A DNA stretch of 64,000 bases from Lactobacillus agrestimuris (GCF_943193025.1 NZ_CALPCQ010000002.1:1-64000); one strand, 5' to 3'. Shown: positions 44,526-54,800, numbered from the stretch's first letter. Notes: a model not told the origin generated them from the letters alone. Numbers and translations: made by a program.

Positions 44526-45209
44526 ATGAAGAAAAGAATCATTGCTTTTATAAGTGTAATTGTTGTAGTTATAGCAGCAATTGTCGGTTTTAATGTTTAT
44601 AGAAGTAGTCAAAATAATTCAGCTCAAAACAACAACACTGCGACTAAAACATCAGTTAAAAAGAATGGTAAAGTTACGACTAAAGGTAAGAATGGCAAAG
44701 TATTAGTTGTTTACTTTTCAAGAACTAAAGGAGTTTATGGCGGAAACTTAAGTCGTGGTAATACTGCAAGGGTTGCGGACTTTATCCAAGAAAAGACAAA
44801 GGGCGACAGCTACGAGATTGTTCCTCAAAAGGCTTATCCAAATGGCTATGATACTACTACTCGTGTAGCTCAACGCGAGCAAGATCAAAATGCTCGTCCA
44901 GCAATTAAAAACGCATTACCGAATGTTAAAAAATATTCAACAGTTTTCATTGGTGCACCAATTTGGTGGGGTGAGTATCCAATGATTGTTAGAACTTTCA
45001 TGGATAATGTGGATTTGAATGGAAAAACAGTAATTCCATTTACTACCGCTGAAGGTTCTGGCTTAGGAAATACTGCCGAAACTTTACGTAAGTCTTATCC
45101 AAAAGCAAAGGTTCGTAAAGGTTTTACTACCGAAGGTAACAATGTTAAGAATGATCCTTCCAGTGTGAGAAGCGATGTTAATTCTTGGCTTGATGGCTTA
45201 GGCTACTAA
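44526..45209 (+). CDS. N-anchored extracytoplasmic flavodoxin
   Basis: 227 residues. One N-terminal helix (IIAFISVIVVVIAAIVGFNV, residues 4-23) and no lipobox, then a polar linker (SQNNSAQNNNTATKT) and a flavodoxin domain. The FMN loop is expanded: SRTKGVYGGNLSRGNTARVA. Other marks: RPAIKN, GAPIWWGEYPMIVRTFMDN. This variant differs from the three other exported ones. The start at 44526 follows gaggga. It is 18 bp before the membrane reductase, which makes it the best partner candidate. Confidence 0.87.
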   Translation: MKKRIIAFISVIVVVIAAIVGFNVYRSSQNNSAQNNNTATKTSVKKNGKVTTKGKNGKVLVVYFSRTKGVYGGNLSRGNTARVADFIQEKTKGDSYEIVPQKAYPNGYDTTTRVAQREQDQNARPAIKNALPNVKKYSTVFIGAPIWWGEYPMIVRTFMDNVDLNGKTVIPFTTAEGSGLGNTAETLRKSYPKAKVRKGFTTEGNNVKNDPSSVRSDVNSWLDGLGY

Positions 45210-45227
45210 TATGAAATAGGTAAAATC

Positions 45228-46502
45228 ATGAAATCACATCGTATTTATCTTGGTATTATCTGGCTGCTTTTAGCGGTCATTTTGCCAATGCCGCTAATTA
45301 TTTTATTAAATGTTGGCTTAGTGGATAGTAATAATCATTTAATTGCCTATGATTTTGGTATTTTAGCTTATGTTTGGTGGCTAGCTATCGTTTATTTAAG
45401 TACTCGTCCCAAGTGGATTACCAGCAAAATTGGAGTTCCATCAACTTACATGATGCATGGAATGTTAGCAATTTTTGCTATTCTAGCTGCAACTATTCAT
45501 AAATTTTCGTCAACAACTTTTCATGCAATTATTCGCAATACAGGTAATATTGCGTGGTACTTAGAATTATTTTTAATTATTTATGCGATTATATTCTTAT
45601 CTGGCTGGATTAGCGACCGAAGTGCAGCATTTAGAAAAATAAAGAGCAGACTAGAGAAAGTTTTTAATCATCAGCTTTCTGTTTGGATTCACCGTTTGAA
45701 TTTTGTTGTAATCGCTTTGATTTGGATACATGTTAATGTAATTCCAAGAATTGCTAATGTTCTATATTTTGTTTTAATATTTGATATTTATACTTTAATT
45801 TTTATTGGACTTTATGCATATCAAAAGTTTATCGTAGATGCAGATATGAGGAATAGTGGGGTAATTAGCAAGAGTGTGACCTTAACACCTCAAATTCAGC
45901 AATTAACTATTAAGCTGAATAAGAAAGCAAGAAATTATCATGCTGGTGATTTTTACTTTGTTTCTTTTAGAGGAAAAGGCATCTCTAGCGAAGCGCATCC
46001 CTTTTCTGTGATTTCTAAACCTAGTAAAGATTCAGTTTCTTTTATTATTCATAGAGTCGGTGACTTTACAAAAAAGATTGATCAAATAAAAATTGGCACA
46101 AAAGTACATCTTGACGGTCCATATGGCTTATTTGATACAGAAATAAAGGCTTCAGAAGATCCGATTATTCTTTATGGGCTTGGAACTGGAATTGCACCAC
46201 TCTTAAGCATAGCGAAGGAATATGCTGGAAAGAAAAAAATACGTCTGATTTGGTCTACACATAGTAAAAAAGACTATTTTGTAGATGAAATTGAAAAATT
46301 GGCAGAAAACAATGTTGAAATAAATGTTAAAGAGCATCGTTTTAGTGATGATGAATTGAATAAGATACTTACAATTCCTGAAAAAGAGTTTGGTCAGTTC
46401 TACATTGTCGGCTCAGCTCCTATCGTGTTAAAAGTTAGAGAAAATCTGAAAAAGCTAGGTATTAAAGATGGTCAACTTCATGATGAACATTTAACTATGT
46501 AA
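45228..46502 (+). CDS. Ferric-reductase-like diheme membrane flavoprotein
   Basis: 424 residues. About six membrane helices (1-200) with two His pairs, His77/His91 and His155/His168, spaced as in FRE/NOX proteins that hold two hemes across the membrane. The cytoplasmic part is a ferredoxin-reductase-like module: FAD-binding HPFSVISK (about 250-258), GPYGLF, and NAD(P)-binding YGLGTGIAPLLSIA (about 306-319), ending with IVGSAP. It should carry electrons from NAD(P)H through FAD and heme to the outer face. The gene overlaps the flavodoxin operon; the flavodoxin lies outside and could be the acceptor (inference). Confidence 0.87.
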   Translation: MKSHRIYLGIIWLLLAVILPMPLIILLNVGLVDSNNHLIAYDFGILAYVWWLAIVYLSTRPKWITSKIGVPSTYMMHGMLAIFAILAATIHKFSSTTFHAIIRNTGNIAWYLELFLIIYAIIFLSGWISDRSAAFRKIKSRLEKVFNHQLSVWIHRLNFVVIALIWIHVNVIPRIANVLYFVLIFDIYTLIFIGLYAYQKFIVDADMRNSGVISKSVTLTPQIQQLTIKLNKKARNYHAGDFYFVSFRGKGISSEAHPFSVISKPSKDSVSFIIHRVGDFTKKIDQIKIGTKVHLDGPYGLFDTEIKASEDPIILYGLGTGIAPLLSIAKEYAGKKKIRLIWSTHSKKDYFVDEIEKLAENNVEINVKEHRFSDDELNKILTIPEKEFGQFYIVGSAPIVLKVRENLKKLGIKDGQLHDEHLTM

Positions 46503-46506
46503 AAAA

Positions 46507-46534
46507 TAGCTCTCCATTTGGAGAGCCATTCTTG
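46507..46534 (+). terminator. Terminator
   Basis: gctctcc / ggagagc, loop attt; weak T-tract. Confidence 0.65.
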
Positions 46535-46545
46535 TATGCAGTAAG

Positions 46546-46600
46546 CGTATAGCACCATAAGATACTAGTAATTTTCATAATAGGGCATACGCAATATACT
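46546..46600 (+). promoter_or_regulatory. Island promoter 12 (NmrA-like 46638)
   Basis: cgtatagcaccataa, agtaatttt, tatact at +49. Confidence 0.78.
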
Positions 46601-46637
46601 TTTACTTGTAAAGAATTAAAGAGAGGAAGAAAAAATT

Positions 46638-47300
46638 ATGACAAAAAATGTAGCAATCATTGGTGCAAATGGACAAATCGCACGTTTAGTTGAAGATCGT
46701 CTTTTAAATGAAGATAAAGATGTACATTTAACCTTGTTCCTTAGAAATGCAAGTCGTCTTTCTGATTTAGCAAACAACGATCAAGTAACTATTATTGATG
46801 GGGATGCAACTGATCCGGAAGATTTACGTAAAGCAATTAAGGGTCAAGACATTGTTTATGTTTCATTTGTTGATCATGGTGCTGGTGCTACTGTTACTAA
46901 GGACATTATCAAGATTATGGATGAAGAAGGAGTTAAGCGTTTGATTTCTTCTAATATTCTTGGAATCTATGATGAAGTTCCTGGCAAGTTTGGTGATTAC
47001 AACCGTGATGTCTGCTTTAATGGTAAGGTTGAACCAGATAATCCAATGGTTTTATCTGATGAAGCAATTGAAAATTCAGATCTTGACTGGACTGTTATGC
47101 GTTTAGCATGGCTTAATGACCGCAACGATACTAACTATACTGTTACCCAAAAGGGTGAAGAATATGTTGGTGTATCTGTTTCAAGAAAGAGCGTTGCAGA
47201 TGTTGTCGTATCAATCATTAACGACCCATCTAAATATAGCGATGAAAGTATTGGCTTTGCCGATCCAGCAACTCAAGGCTCAGATAAGCCGGTGTATTAA
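46638..47300 (+). CDS. NmrA-like NAD(P)-binding oxidoreductase
   Basis: 220 residues, same length and about 90% the same protein as 28664. GANGQIARLVEDR loop at 8-20, VSFVDHGAG, SSNILGIYDEVPG. DNA similarity is uneven along the gene: the last 160 bp and a central block differ by only a few bases, while the 5' part has many silent changes. RBS gagaggaaga. Confidence 0.87.
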   Translation: MTKNVAIIGANGQIARLVEDRLLNEDKDVHLTLFLRNASRLSDLANNDQVTIIDGDATDPEDLRKAIKGQDIVYVSFVDHGAGATVTKDIIKIMDEEGVKRLISSNILGIYDEVPGKFGDYNRDVCFNGKVEPDNPMVLSDEAIENSDLDWTVMRLAWLNDRNDTNYTVTQKGEEYVGVSVSRKSVADVVVSIINDPSKYSDESIGFADPATQGSDKPVY

Positions 47301-47337
47301 TTCATACTTACTAGTTATTTTCATTAAAAACCTCGAT

Positions 47338-47443
47338 GGCAACTTAATAATTTGGATAATTATTTAAGTTGGATTAATAATCTTGAAGATAAAGAAAATC
47401 AAAGTAAATGGAAGAAGTTTAAAAAAGATAGTAACTCATAAGA
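47338..47443 (+). pseudogene. Unrecognised gene remnant
   Basis: A start-less frame reads WQLNNLDNYLSWINNLED and ends KKFKKDSNS then stop; coding-like composition, no family recognised. It fills the gap between the NmrA-like gene and the hydrolase. Confidence 0.3.
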
Positions 47444-47512
47444 CACAATTCTTGCTGTGAAGTTACTTCATAGCTTAAAATCAAAGGAAGAGGTAAGGAG
47501 GTATATTTTATC

Positions 47513-48397
47513 ATGGAAGAACAAAAAGTTGTATTTACAAATAAGGATTTAAATTTACGATTGGCAGGTATTTTACGGTTACCCGATGATTTTGATCTTA
47601 GTGAAAATTATCCAGCCATTGTCGTAACTGGACCAATGCTTTCAGTAAAGGAACAAGCCCAAAGCGTATATGCTTCCCGTTTAACTAAACTGGGTTATGT
47701 AACTCTTGTCTTTGATGGAGCTTATTTCGGTGAAAGTGAAGGTACTCCTCGGCAACAAGAACTTCCTGAAGTAAAAGAAAGTGATATTGAAGGGGCAGTT
47801 GATTATTTAACTAGTTTGCCATATGTTGATAATGCTCGAATTGGTGGATTAGGAATTTGTGGTTCAGGCTCATATATGTCAGTAGCTGGTGTTAAGGAAC
47901 CACGGCTGAAAGCAATTACTGCTATTGTTCCAGCAATCGCGGATATTGCTAAATCCCCAATGTCTTCATTCTTCCTTCCTAAAGAAGAAGTTGAAAAAGC
48001 CAAAAAAGATTATGAAGATGGCAACGGTGAGATTAAGTATCTAAACTTTATGCCACGTGATTTTGCTGAAGGTGCGGCATATTACTTTACAAAGCGTGGA
48101 AATCGGCCACGTTGGAGCAATCAAGTGGTAGCATGGAGTCAACTTTCTCTAATTAATTACAATGTGCCAGCTATCATGAAGAAGATGGAGAAACCTTACT
48201 TGGTAATTACCGGTGAAAATGCTTGGAGTAGAGATGCTTCTACTGAAGTATTTAATGCCGTTCCAACGGATGATAAGGAAATGCACGTTATTCCTGAAGC
48301 TGGTCATTTTGATATGTATGATCTAGATCCTTATGTTACTGAAGCGTTTGAGTACATTACTCCATTCTTTAAGAAAAAATTAAATATTATTGGTTAA
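47513..48397 (+). CDS. Alpha/beta hydrolase with Cys-type nucleophile elbow
   Basis: 294 residues. Elbow GGLGICGSGSYMS (about 115-127), acid near VITGENAWSRD, base in PEAGHFDMYD. Same group as 19256 (shared layout, GICGxG). Cytosolic. Very strong RBS taaggagg, but no island dyad is seen upstream, so it may be read from the NmrA promoter. Confidence 0.83.
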   Translation: MEEQKVVFTNKDLNLRLAGILRLPDDFDLSENYPAIVVTGPMLSVKEQAQSVYASRLTKLGYVTLVFDGAYFGESEGTPRQQELPEVKESDIEGAVDYLTSLPYVDNARIGGLGICGSGSYMSVAGVKEPRLKAITAIVPAIADIAKSPMSSFFLPKEEVEKAKKDYEDGNGEIKYLNFMPRDFAEGAAYYFTKRGNRPRWSNQVVAWSQLSLINYNVPAIMKKMEKPYLVITGENAWSRDASTEVFNAVPTDDKEMHVIPEAGHFDMYDLDPYVTEAFEYITPFFKKKLNIIG

Positions 48398-48412
48398 AAG
48401 CGTCATGATTGA

Positions 48413-48529
48413 AGTGAACCCTTAAAGTTGGACACTTGATTATGCAACTTGTTCTAAGGCAAGATGCTGATATTCTATCGGTGTCTTGCCTTTTAATTTA
48501 TGCTGAATACGTTCATATAGGTTTACTAG
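48413..48529 (-). mobile_element. IS3-family element remnant (transposase tail and terminal repeat)
   Basis: A minus-strand frame from 48529 to stop 48440 reads LVNLYERIQHKLKGKTPIEY and ends HLALEQVA, the C-terminus of IS3/IS150-type OrfB integrases. The adjacent aacccttaaagttggacact (48418-48437) looks like its terminal repeat. The rest of the element is gone. Confidence 0.7.
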
Positions 48530-48600
48530 TGTGAATGGTGAGGTAAAAATGCTAATGAAAACGACAGCTTATATATGTAGATTGATCTCTATGCGTTAAA

Positions 48601-48655
48601 CGAATAGTAGTATTTAAAATCGATAATTTTAATTTTTAGAGATTCTTTCTATAAT
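48601..48655 (+). promoter_or_regulatory. Island promoter 13 (flavodoxin-ADH)
   Basis: cgaatagtagtattt, gataatttt, tataat at +49. Confidence 0.7.
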
Positions 48656-48692
48656 TATTTTTGAAATGAGCAATATAGAAAAGGAGGATTTC

Positions 48693-49139
48693 ATGAGTAG
48701 TACTTTAGTTGTCTACTATTCAATGACTGGTACAACAAAAAAGCTAGCAGAAAGTTTAGCTTCCAGCCTTGATGCAGACTTATTTGCAATTAATGTTGCA
48801 CCGAATACTTTTCCAAGTGATATGTTTGCTACAGCTGAGTTAGCTAAGAAGCAAAAAGCAGAGAAAAGTTTACCTAAATTATCTTCGAATATTCCAGATT
48901 TAACTGGTTATGACGTGATAATTATTGCTGGGCCTAATTGGAGTGCCCAAGTATCTACACCAGTATTGAGTTTCTTGGAACAGATTAAAGGATTTGCTGG
49001 TAGAGTCATTTCGTTAAATACAAGTGTTGGTCAAAATGATAATCAATATAATGATGACTTTAAAAAACAAGCAAAGGGATTAAACGTTGTTGCAACATTT
49101 AATAATGATCCTGATGCAGTTATACAGATTTTTAAATAG
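48693..49139 (+). CDS. Cytosolic flavodoxin-like protein
   Basis: 148 residues. FMN loop SMTGTTKKLAESL at 10-22; AGPNWSAQVSTPVLSFL second loop. No signal. The start at 48693 has aaggagg 7 nt upstream; the frame could extend to 48666 without an RBS. It is 14 bp before a zinc alcohol dehydrogenase. Related in layout to 22145. Confidence 0.87.
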   Translation: MSSTLVVYYSMTGTTKKLAESLASSLDADLFAINVAPNTFPSDMFATAELAKKQKAEKSLPKLSSNIPDLTGYDVIIIAGPNWSAQVSTPVLSFLEQIKGFAGRVISLNTSVGQNDNQYNDDFKKQAKGLNVVATFNNDPDAVIQIFK

Positions 49140-49153
49140 AAAGAAGAATTATA

Positions 49154-50194
49154 ATGAAAGCAGCAATTTTTGTAGAACCAGGTAAGATGGCAGTCAAGGA
49201 AATTGATAAGCCAAAGATTGAAAAGTCAACAGATGCAGTTATTCGTATTCTACGTGCTTGTGTTTGTGGGTCAGATCTATGGTGGTTCCGTGGAATTTCT
49301 AAGCGTGAAGCTGGGTCAACCGTTGGTCACGAGGCGATTGGTATTGTAGAAGAAATTGGTGATGATGTAACTGCAGTTCATCCAGGTGATTTTGTTATTG
49401 CACCATTTACTCACGGTTGTGGTAAGTGTGCTGCTTGTCGTGCCGGTTTTGATGGTTCGTGTGAAGAACGAATTGAAAATACTAACGGTGGATATCAGGG
49501 TGAATACTTGAGATTCGAGCATGCTAACTGGGCGTTAGTTAAGATACCTGGTAAGCCAGAAGATTATACTGATGCACAATTAAACAACTTCTTAACTTTA
49601 GCCGATGTGATGGCAACTGGTTATCATGCAGCAGCAAGTGCAGAAGTTAAGCAAGGTGATACTACTGTAGTTATTGGCGATGGCGCCGTTGGTCTTTGTG
49701 GTGTGATTGGCGCTAGACTTCGCGGAGCTTCAAGAATTATCTTAATGAGTCACCACGAAGATCGTGCTAAACTTGGTCGTGAATTCGGTGCCACTGACAT
49801 CGTTTCTGAACGTGGTGAAGATGCTGTTAAGAAGGTTATGGAATTAACTAATGGCAATGGTGCTGACAGCGTTCTTGAATGTGTTGGTGCAACAAGCGCA
49901 ATTGAACAAGCCGGTCAAGTTGCTCGCGCAGGTGCTGTTGTTGGCCGTGTTGGTGTTCCTCAAACCGAACCATCATCAAACACTTTGTTCTGGAAGAATA
50001 TTGGCCTTCGTGGTGGTATTGCTTCAGTAACAACTTATGACAAGGACATTTTGCTTGATGCTGTTCTTAAGGGTGAAATCAACCCAGGCAAGGTATTTAC
50101 TAAGAGATTTGATTTAGATCATATTCAAGAAGCATACGAAGCAATGGATAAGCGTGAAGCTATTAAATCATTGATTATTGTTGCAGATAAGTAA
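49154..50194 (+). CDS. Zinc-dependent alcohol dehydrogenase (MDR family)
   Basis: 346 residues. Catalytic zinc ligands Cys38 and His59-Glu60 (GHE), structural zinc Cys89, Cys92, Cys95, Cys103, and the Rossmann loop GDGAVGLCGVIGA (about 176-188). It oxidises alcohols or reduces aldehydes with NAD(P). Weak RBS aagaagaat after the flavodoxin, hence co-translation. Substrate unknown. Confidence 0.92.
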   Translation: MKAAIFVEPGKMAVKEIDKPKIEKSTDAVIRILRACVCGSDLWWFRGISKREAGSTVGHEAIGIVEEIGDDVTAVHPGDFVIAPFTHGCGKCAACRAGFDGSCEERIENTNGGYQGEYLRFEHANWALVKIPGKPEDYTDAQLNNFLTLADVMATGYHAAASAEVKQGDTTVVIGDGAVGLCGVIGARLRGASRIILMSHHEDRAKLGREFGATDIVSERGEDAVKKVMELTNGNGADSVLECVGATSAIEQAGQVARAGAVVGRVGVPQTEPSSNTLFWKNIGLRGGIASVTTYDKDILLDAVLKGEINPGKVFTKRFDLDHIQEAYEAMDKREAIKSLIIVADK

Positions 50195-50219
50195 AATTTT
50201 ATTCAGAAATATTTGGAAG

Positions 50220-50247
50220 AGAAACGTGTAATGCGTTTCTTTTTTAT
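50220..50247 (+). terminator. Terminator
   Basis: agaaacg / cgtttct, loop tgtaatg, T-run. Confidence 0.8.
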
Positions 50248-50267
50248 AATTGCTAGTATTCGCTAGT

Positions 50268-50322
50268 TGCATACTTGCATAGCTATAAAGTATTTTTCAA
50301 AAAATTTATTTATCAATATAAT
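50268..50322 (+). promoter_or_regulatory. Island promoter 14 (SDR 50375)
   Basis: tgcatacttgcatag, aagtattttt, tataat at +49. Confidence 0.72.
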
Positions 50323-50338
50323 TTTACTTGTAAATTAA

Positions 50339-51163
<825 letters not shown>

Positions 51164-51193
51164 ATTAATAAGTAATTTATATATTTAATAATG

Positions 51194-51230
51194 AACGGCA
51201 ATGGAATAATATTCTATTGCCGTTTTTTAA
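51194..51230 (+). terminator. Terminator
   Basis: aacggcaatggaat / attctattgccgtt, loop aat, T-run. Confidence 0.9.
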
Positions 51231-51249
51231 TTACTTTGTAATAGTACTG

Positions 51250-51408
51250 TTATCCAAAAATTAAATTGTCAGTGAGCAAAAATAATGAAATTGTAAAAGT
51301 TAGTGTCCAAAATAATAGTGATTATGCTGATCAAACTATTATTATAAGAACTTATGGATGGATAAAGCTATTAAATCATAGTCTCATCTATTTTTACTTA
51401 TTAAGTAT
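51250..51408 (+). other. Gap with a possible decayed frame
   Basis: A 45-codon start-less frame (NNEIVKVSVQNNSDYADQTI) is open here and ends at 51414; no family recognised. The remainder is AT rich. Confidence 0.2.
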
Positions 51409-51463
51409 ACGATAATTGTATACTTAATAAGTAATTTTTTTATTCGTGCCCCCCTTATATACT
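51409..51463 (+). promoter_or_regulatory. Island promoter 15 (now drives the AKR pseudogene)
   Basis: acgataattgtatac, aagtaattttttt, tatact at +49; the dyad is the most diverged. Confidence 0.6.
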
Positions 51464-51510
51464 AAAAACATCGAGTTAAGAAATAAAAAGCAAGTTTTAA
51501 AAGGAATATA

Positions 51511-51855
51511 TTCGGTATTTCAAACTTCGAAAGAAGTTCACGTACTTTGAAGAAAGTTTTGAACTTTGCCGAAATTAAGCCACAAGTTTTGCAAGCTGAA
51601 GCAAGAAAGGTCTTGGAACCAACCGGCACTAGACTTATGGCTTGGTACCCGCTTGGTTCAGGCGATCGTTCACTTATCAATGAATCAATTTTTAGCAAGC
51701 TTGCTAAGAAGTATCATAAGACTAATGTTCAAATTATCTTGCGTTGGCATACTCAAATGGGCTTTATCGTAATCCCTGGTTCAACTAATCCTGAACACAT
51801 TCATGACAATCACAATATTTTCGATTTTAAATTGACTGATGCTTTTTATATATAA
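51511..51855 (+). pseudogene. Broken aldo/keto reductase (paralogue of 38446)
   Basis: An in-frame 114-codon 3' part begins GISNFERSSRTLKK and ends DIFDFKLTDAFYI-like (NIFDFKLTDAFYI). The 5' half with Asp, Tyr, Lys and His of the tetrad is deleted, so the promoter and RBS region are fused to the middle of the gene. A second 27-bp deletion removes HPYFPQTEA, between two EA codon pairs (gaagca repeats). The C-terminus is frameshifted. Confidence 0.9.
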
Positions 51856-51989
51856 CTCGCAATTATACTCTCTATACTAAAGAACAAATACTTAATTATA
51901 CTTTGGCGAAAGTAAATAAACTATTCGTTAAGAAGAATTACCTAATGTTAAGAAAATTGATATCAAGTATAAAAATACTATGCATTTTC

Positions 51990-52044
51990 TGTATAGCCTC
52001 ATGCATAATAAGTATTTTATTCTATATAAAGCTCAACATATACT
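51990..52044 (+). promoter_or_regulatory. Island promoter 16 (double flavodoxin)
   Basis: tgtatagcctcatgc, aagtatttt, tatact at +49. Confidence 0.75.
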
Positions 52045-52087
52045 AAAAACGTAATCAATTGAGGGCAATAAAAAGGAGTGTAAGTAT

Positions 52088-53203
52088 ATGAAATACAAGG
52101 CTTTCAAGAAATTTTTAGTGGCGGGCTTAGGAGTATTAGCCGTTGCTTCGTTATTTAGCTTTATCAAAACAAATCAACAAGTAGAAGCAGCCAAGAAGTC
52201 ATCTAGCAGTTTAATAATTTACTTCTCAAAGACTGGGAATACTAAACGTGTTGCGCAAAGAATTCAAAAGGAAACAGGTGCAAAAATTTTACGAATTACG
52301 CCAAAAAAGGCATATCCTAACGATTATGATGCAACTACTCGTGTAGCTCAAGATCAAATTCGTAAAAATATTCATCCAGCAATTAAGACAAAATTGCCAA
52401 GCATTAAAAAATACAAGCATATTTATATTGGCTTTCCAACTTGGTGGATGCAACCACCAATGATTATTCATACTTTGTTTGATCGTTACAACTTCCGTGG
52501 TAAGACAATTACTCCATTTACAACAAGCGCTGAATCATCAATTTCAAGCTCTATGCCTGTAATGCGTCGCTTGGCAAAGCATGATAAGGCTAAGCTTACT
52601 AAAGGCTATCGTTATACTTCTAATAGCAGTCTTCATGGTTTCTTAATTAGCATTGGTGCCATTAAAAGAAACAGAAAGGCTAAGATAAATAAGAAAAAAA
52701 ATACTAATCCAGCGACTACTCCGCGTCCAACAAATAGCAAGAGTTTAGTTGTTTATTTCTCAATGTCAGGACAAACTCAAAAGGCTGCACAAGAAATTCA
52801 AAGATTAACTAATTCAAACATTTTTAGAATTCAAGCTGCCAATCCATACCCATCAGATTATGATGGATATGCTAGACGTGGTGACAATGAACGTCGTAAC
52901 AACATTCATCCAGCAATTCAAGGAACTATTCCAAATTGGAATCGCTACTCAACTGTTTATGTTGGCTTCCCAACTTGGTGGCAACAACCACCAATGATCA
53001 TTCATACTTTGTTTGATCAATACAACTTCCGTGGTAAAATAATTGTTCCATTTACTACCAGTATGTCAACTCCTATGAGTGCTTCAATGCCTTACATGCG
53101 ACAATTAGCTCAACCATACAATGCAACTGTATTAAATGGTTTCAGATATACTGGTAACAATACTGCATTAAGAAGTTGGCTTCAAAATTTGGATTTGATT
53201 TAG
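52088..53203 (+). CDS. Secreted or anchored tandem two-domain flavodoxin
   Basis: 371 residues. Signal helix (FLVAGLGVLAVASLFSFI), likely cut or kept after QQVEAA. Domain 1 (about 36-195): FMN loop SKTGNTKRVA, HPAIKT, GFPTWWMQPPMIIHTLFDR. Lys/Asn/Pro linker (196-215). Domain 2 (about 216-371): SMSGQTQKAA, HPAIQG, GFPTWWQQPPMIIHTLFDQ. Both domains keep the FMN loops. Domain 2 is closer to the lipoprotein at 26965 than to domain 1, so it arose by fusion rather than simple internal duplication (inference from motif matches). RBS aaggag. Confidence 0.9.
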   Translation: MKYKAFKKFLVAGLGVLAVASLFSFIKTNQQVEAAKKSSSSLIIYFSKTGNTKRVAQRIQKETGAKILRITPKKAYPNDYDATTRVAQDQIRKNIHPAIKTKLPSIKKYKHIYIGFPTWWMQPPMIIHTLFDRYNFRGKTITPFTTSAESSISSSMPVMRRLAKHDKAKLTKGYRYTSNSSLHGFLISIGAIKRNRKAKINKKKNTNPATTPRPTNSKSLVVYFSMSGQTQKAAQEIQRLTNSNIFRIQAANPYPSDYDGYARRGDNERRNNIHPAIQGTIPNWNRYSTVYVGFPTWWQQPPMIIHTLFDQYNFRGKIIVPFTTSMSTPMSASMPYMRQLAQPYNATVLNGFRYTGNNTALRSWLQNLDLI

Positions 53204-53221
53204 TAATATGAATTAATTAAT

Positions 53222-53262
53222 AACCCAAATCTATTCTATAAAATAGATTTGGGTTATTTTGT
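53222..53262. terminator. Terminator
   Basis: aacccaaatctatt / aatagatttgggtt, loop ctataa, T-rich tail; between the flavodoxin and the convergent LysR gene. Confidence 0.9.
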
Positions 53263-53312
53263 TTCCAATTTCACTAAAATAATGAAACAGTTAACAGTTA
53301 TATGTAGATTTT

Positions 53313-54188
53313 CTAATCAGTAATCCAATTTTTAACGACTTCTTTTAAAAATGGTTGTACAATTGAACGTTGGCTTATTAAATAAGTACCATAAATTTCA
53401 ATTTCATTGTTATTATCTTTAATGGGAACGGAAATTCTATCGTCATCATTACGTTCACGAAAGTTAGAAGCTGCCATAGTTAAGTTTGACCTAAAGACAG
53501 GAAAATTAGAGTAGTGAGTTAATTCATCTAATGAATTTAAGTCTTCTTGATACAAAAATTTAGAATCAGGAATATTATCCTCAATTATTTTTTTCCAAGG
53601 GCCAATATCGTTGACTACTAAGAAACTTTGACCTGCTAAATCTTTAAAAGTTAAACTTTTTTTTGCAGAAAGAGGATTGAATTTGTCAATGCGAACATAT
53701 AATTTTTCAGTGCCAATAAACATTGATTCAACTTCATTATCATCTTCAATTTCTTGTGCAGTAAAAATCAATCTTTCTTTATAATTTTTTAAATCGGAAA
53801 TAACTACATCAGAGTGTATTAATGATTTAGTAAACGTCAATTTTTGACTATATTTATCTTGGTCGCTTTGGAGAAGCATTAATGGACCGGGAGCTACAGA
53901 ACCAATATTAATATATTTCTGCATATGATCAAAATTTATAACAGATTCTGTAAAATTTTGTTCGGCTGATAACAATTTTTTTGCTTGCGTCGCGGCCATT
54001 TTTCCTGTTTCATTTAATGAAATACGATTAACTTGACGATCAAAAAGTACCACACCTAGTTCTTGTTCCAATTTTTTCATGCCACGAGTTACACTGGGTT
54101 GAGTAATCATTAAATGTTCAGCCGTTGCACTTAAGGTACCGTATTGTTCAAAAGCAACTAATTCTTCAAGTAATTCAAGGTCTATCAT
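53313..54188 (-). CDS. LysR-family regulator, island paralogue C
   Basis: 291 residues, close to 24056 in sequence and identical in length. HTH YGTLSATAEHLMITQPSVTR (15-34) differs in one residue from that of 24056, so both probably read the same DNA site. The effector domain shares SVAPGPL, NDIGPWKKI and FLYQEDLNSLDELT. The start at 54188 follows aaggaat; a longer frame reaches 54215. It is the right-hand border of the island. Confidence 0.9.
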   Translation of the reverse strand: MIDLELLEELVAFEQYGTLSATAEHLMITQPSVTRGMKKLEQELGVVLFDRQVNRISLNETGKMAATQAKKLLSAEQNFTESVINFDHMQKYINIGSVAPGPLMLLQSDQDKYSQKLTFTKSLIHSDVVISDLKNYKERLIFTAQEIEDDNEVESMFIGTEKLYVRIDKFNPLSAKKSLTFKDLAGQSFLVVNDIGPWKKIIEDNIPDSKFLYQEDLNSLDELTHYSNFPVFRSNLTMAASNFRERNDDDRISVPIKDNNNEIEIYGTYLISQRSIVQPFLKEVVKNWITD

Positions 54189-54716
<528 letters not shown>

Positions 54717-54760
54717 AGATATTTTCCTTAAATAATTAATCTCTTACTAATTGATATTAT

Positions 54761-54800
54761 GAACTGAAAGATATTTTAAAAGTCTTTTAGTTCCTATTTT
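54761..54800 (+). terminator. Terminator-like hairpin
   Basis: gaactgaaaga / tcttttagttc followed by a T-rich stretch. Confidence 0.6.
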
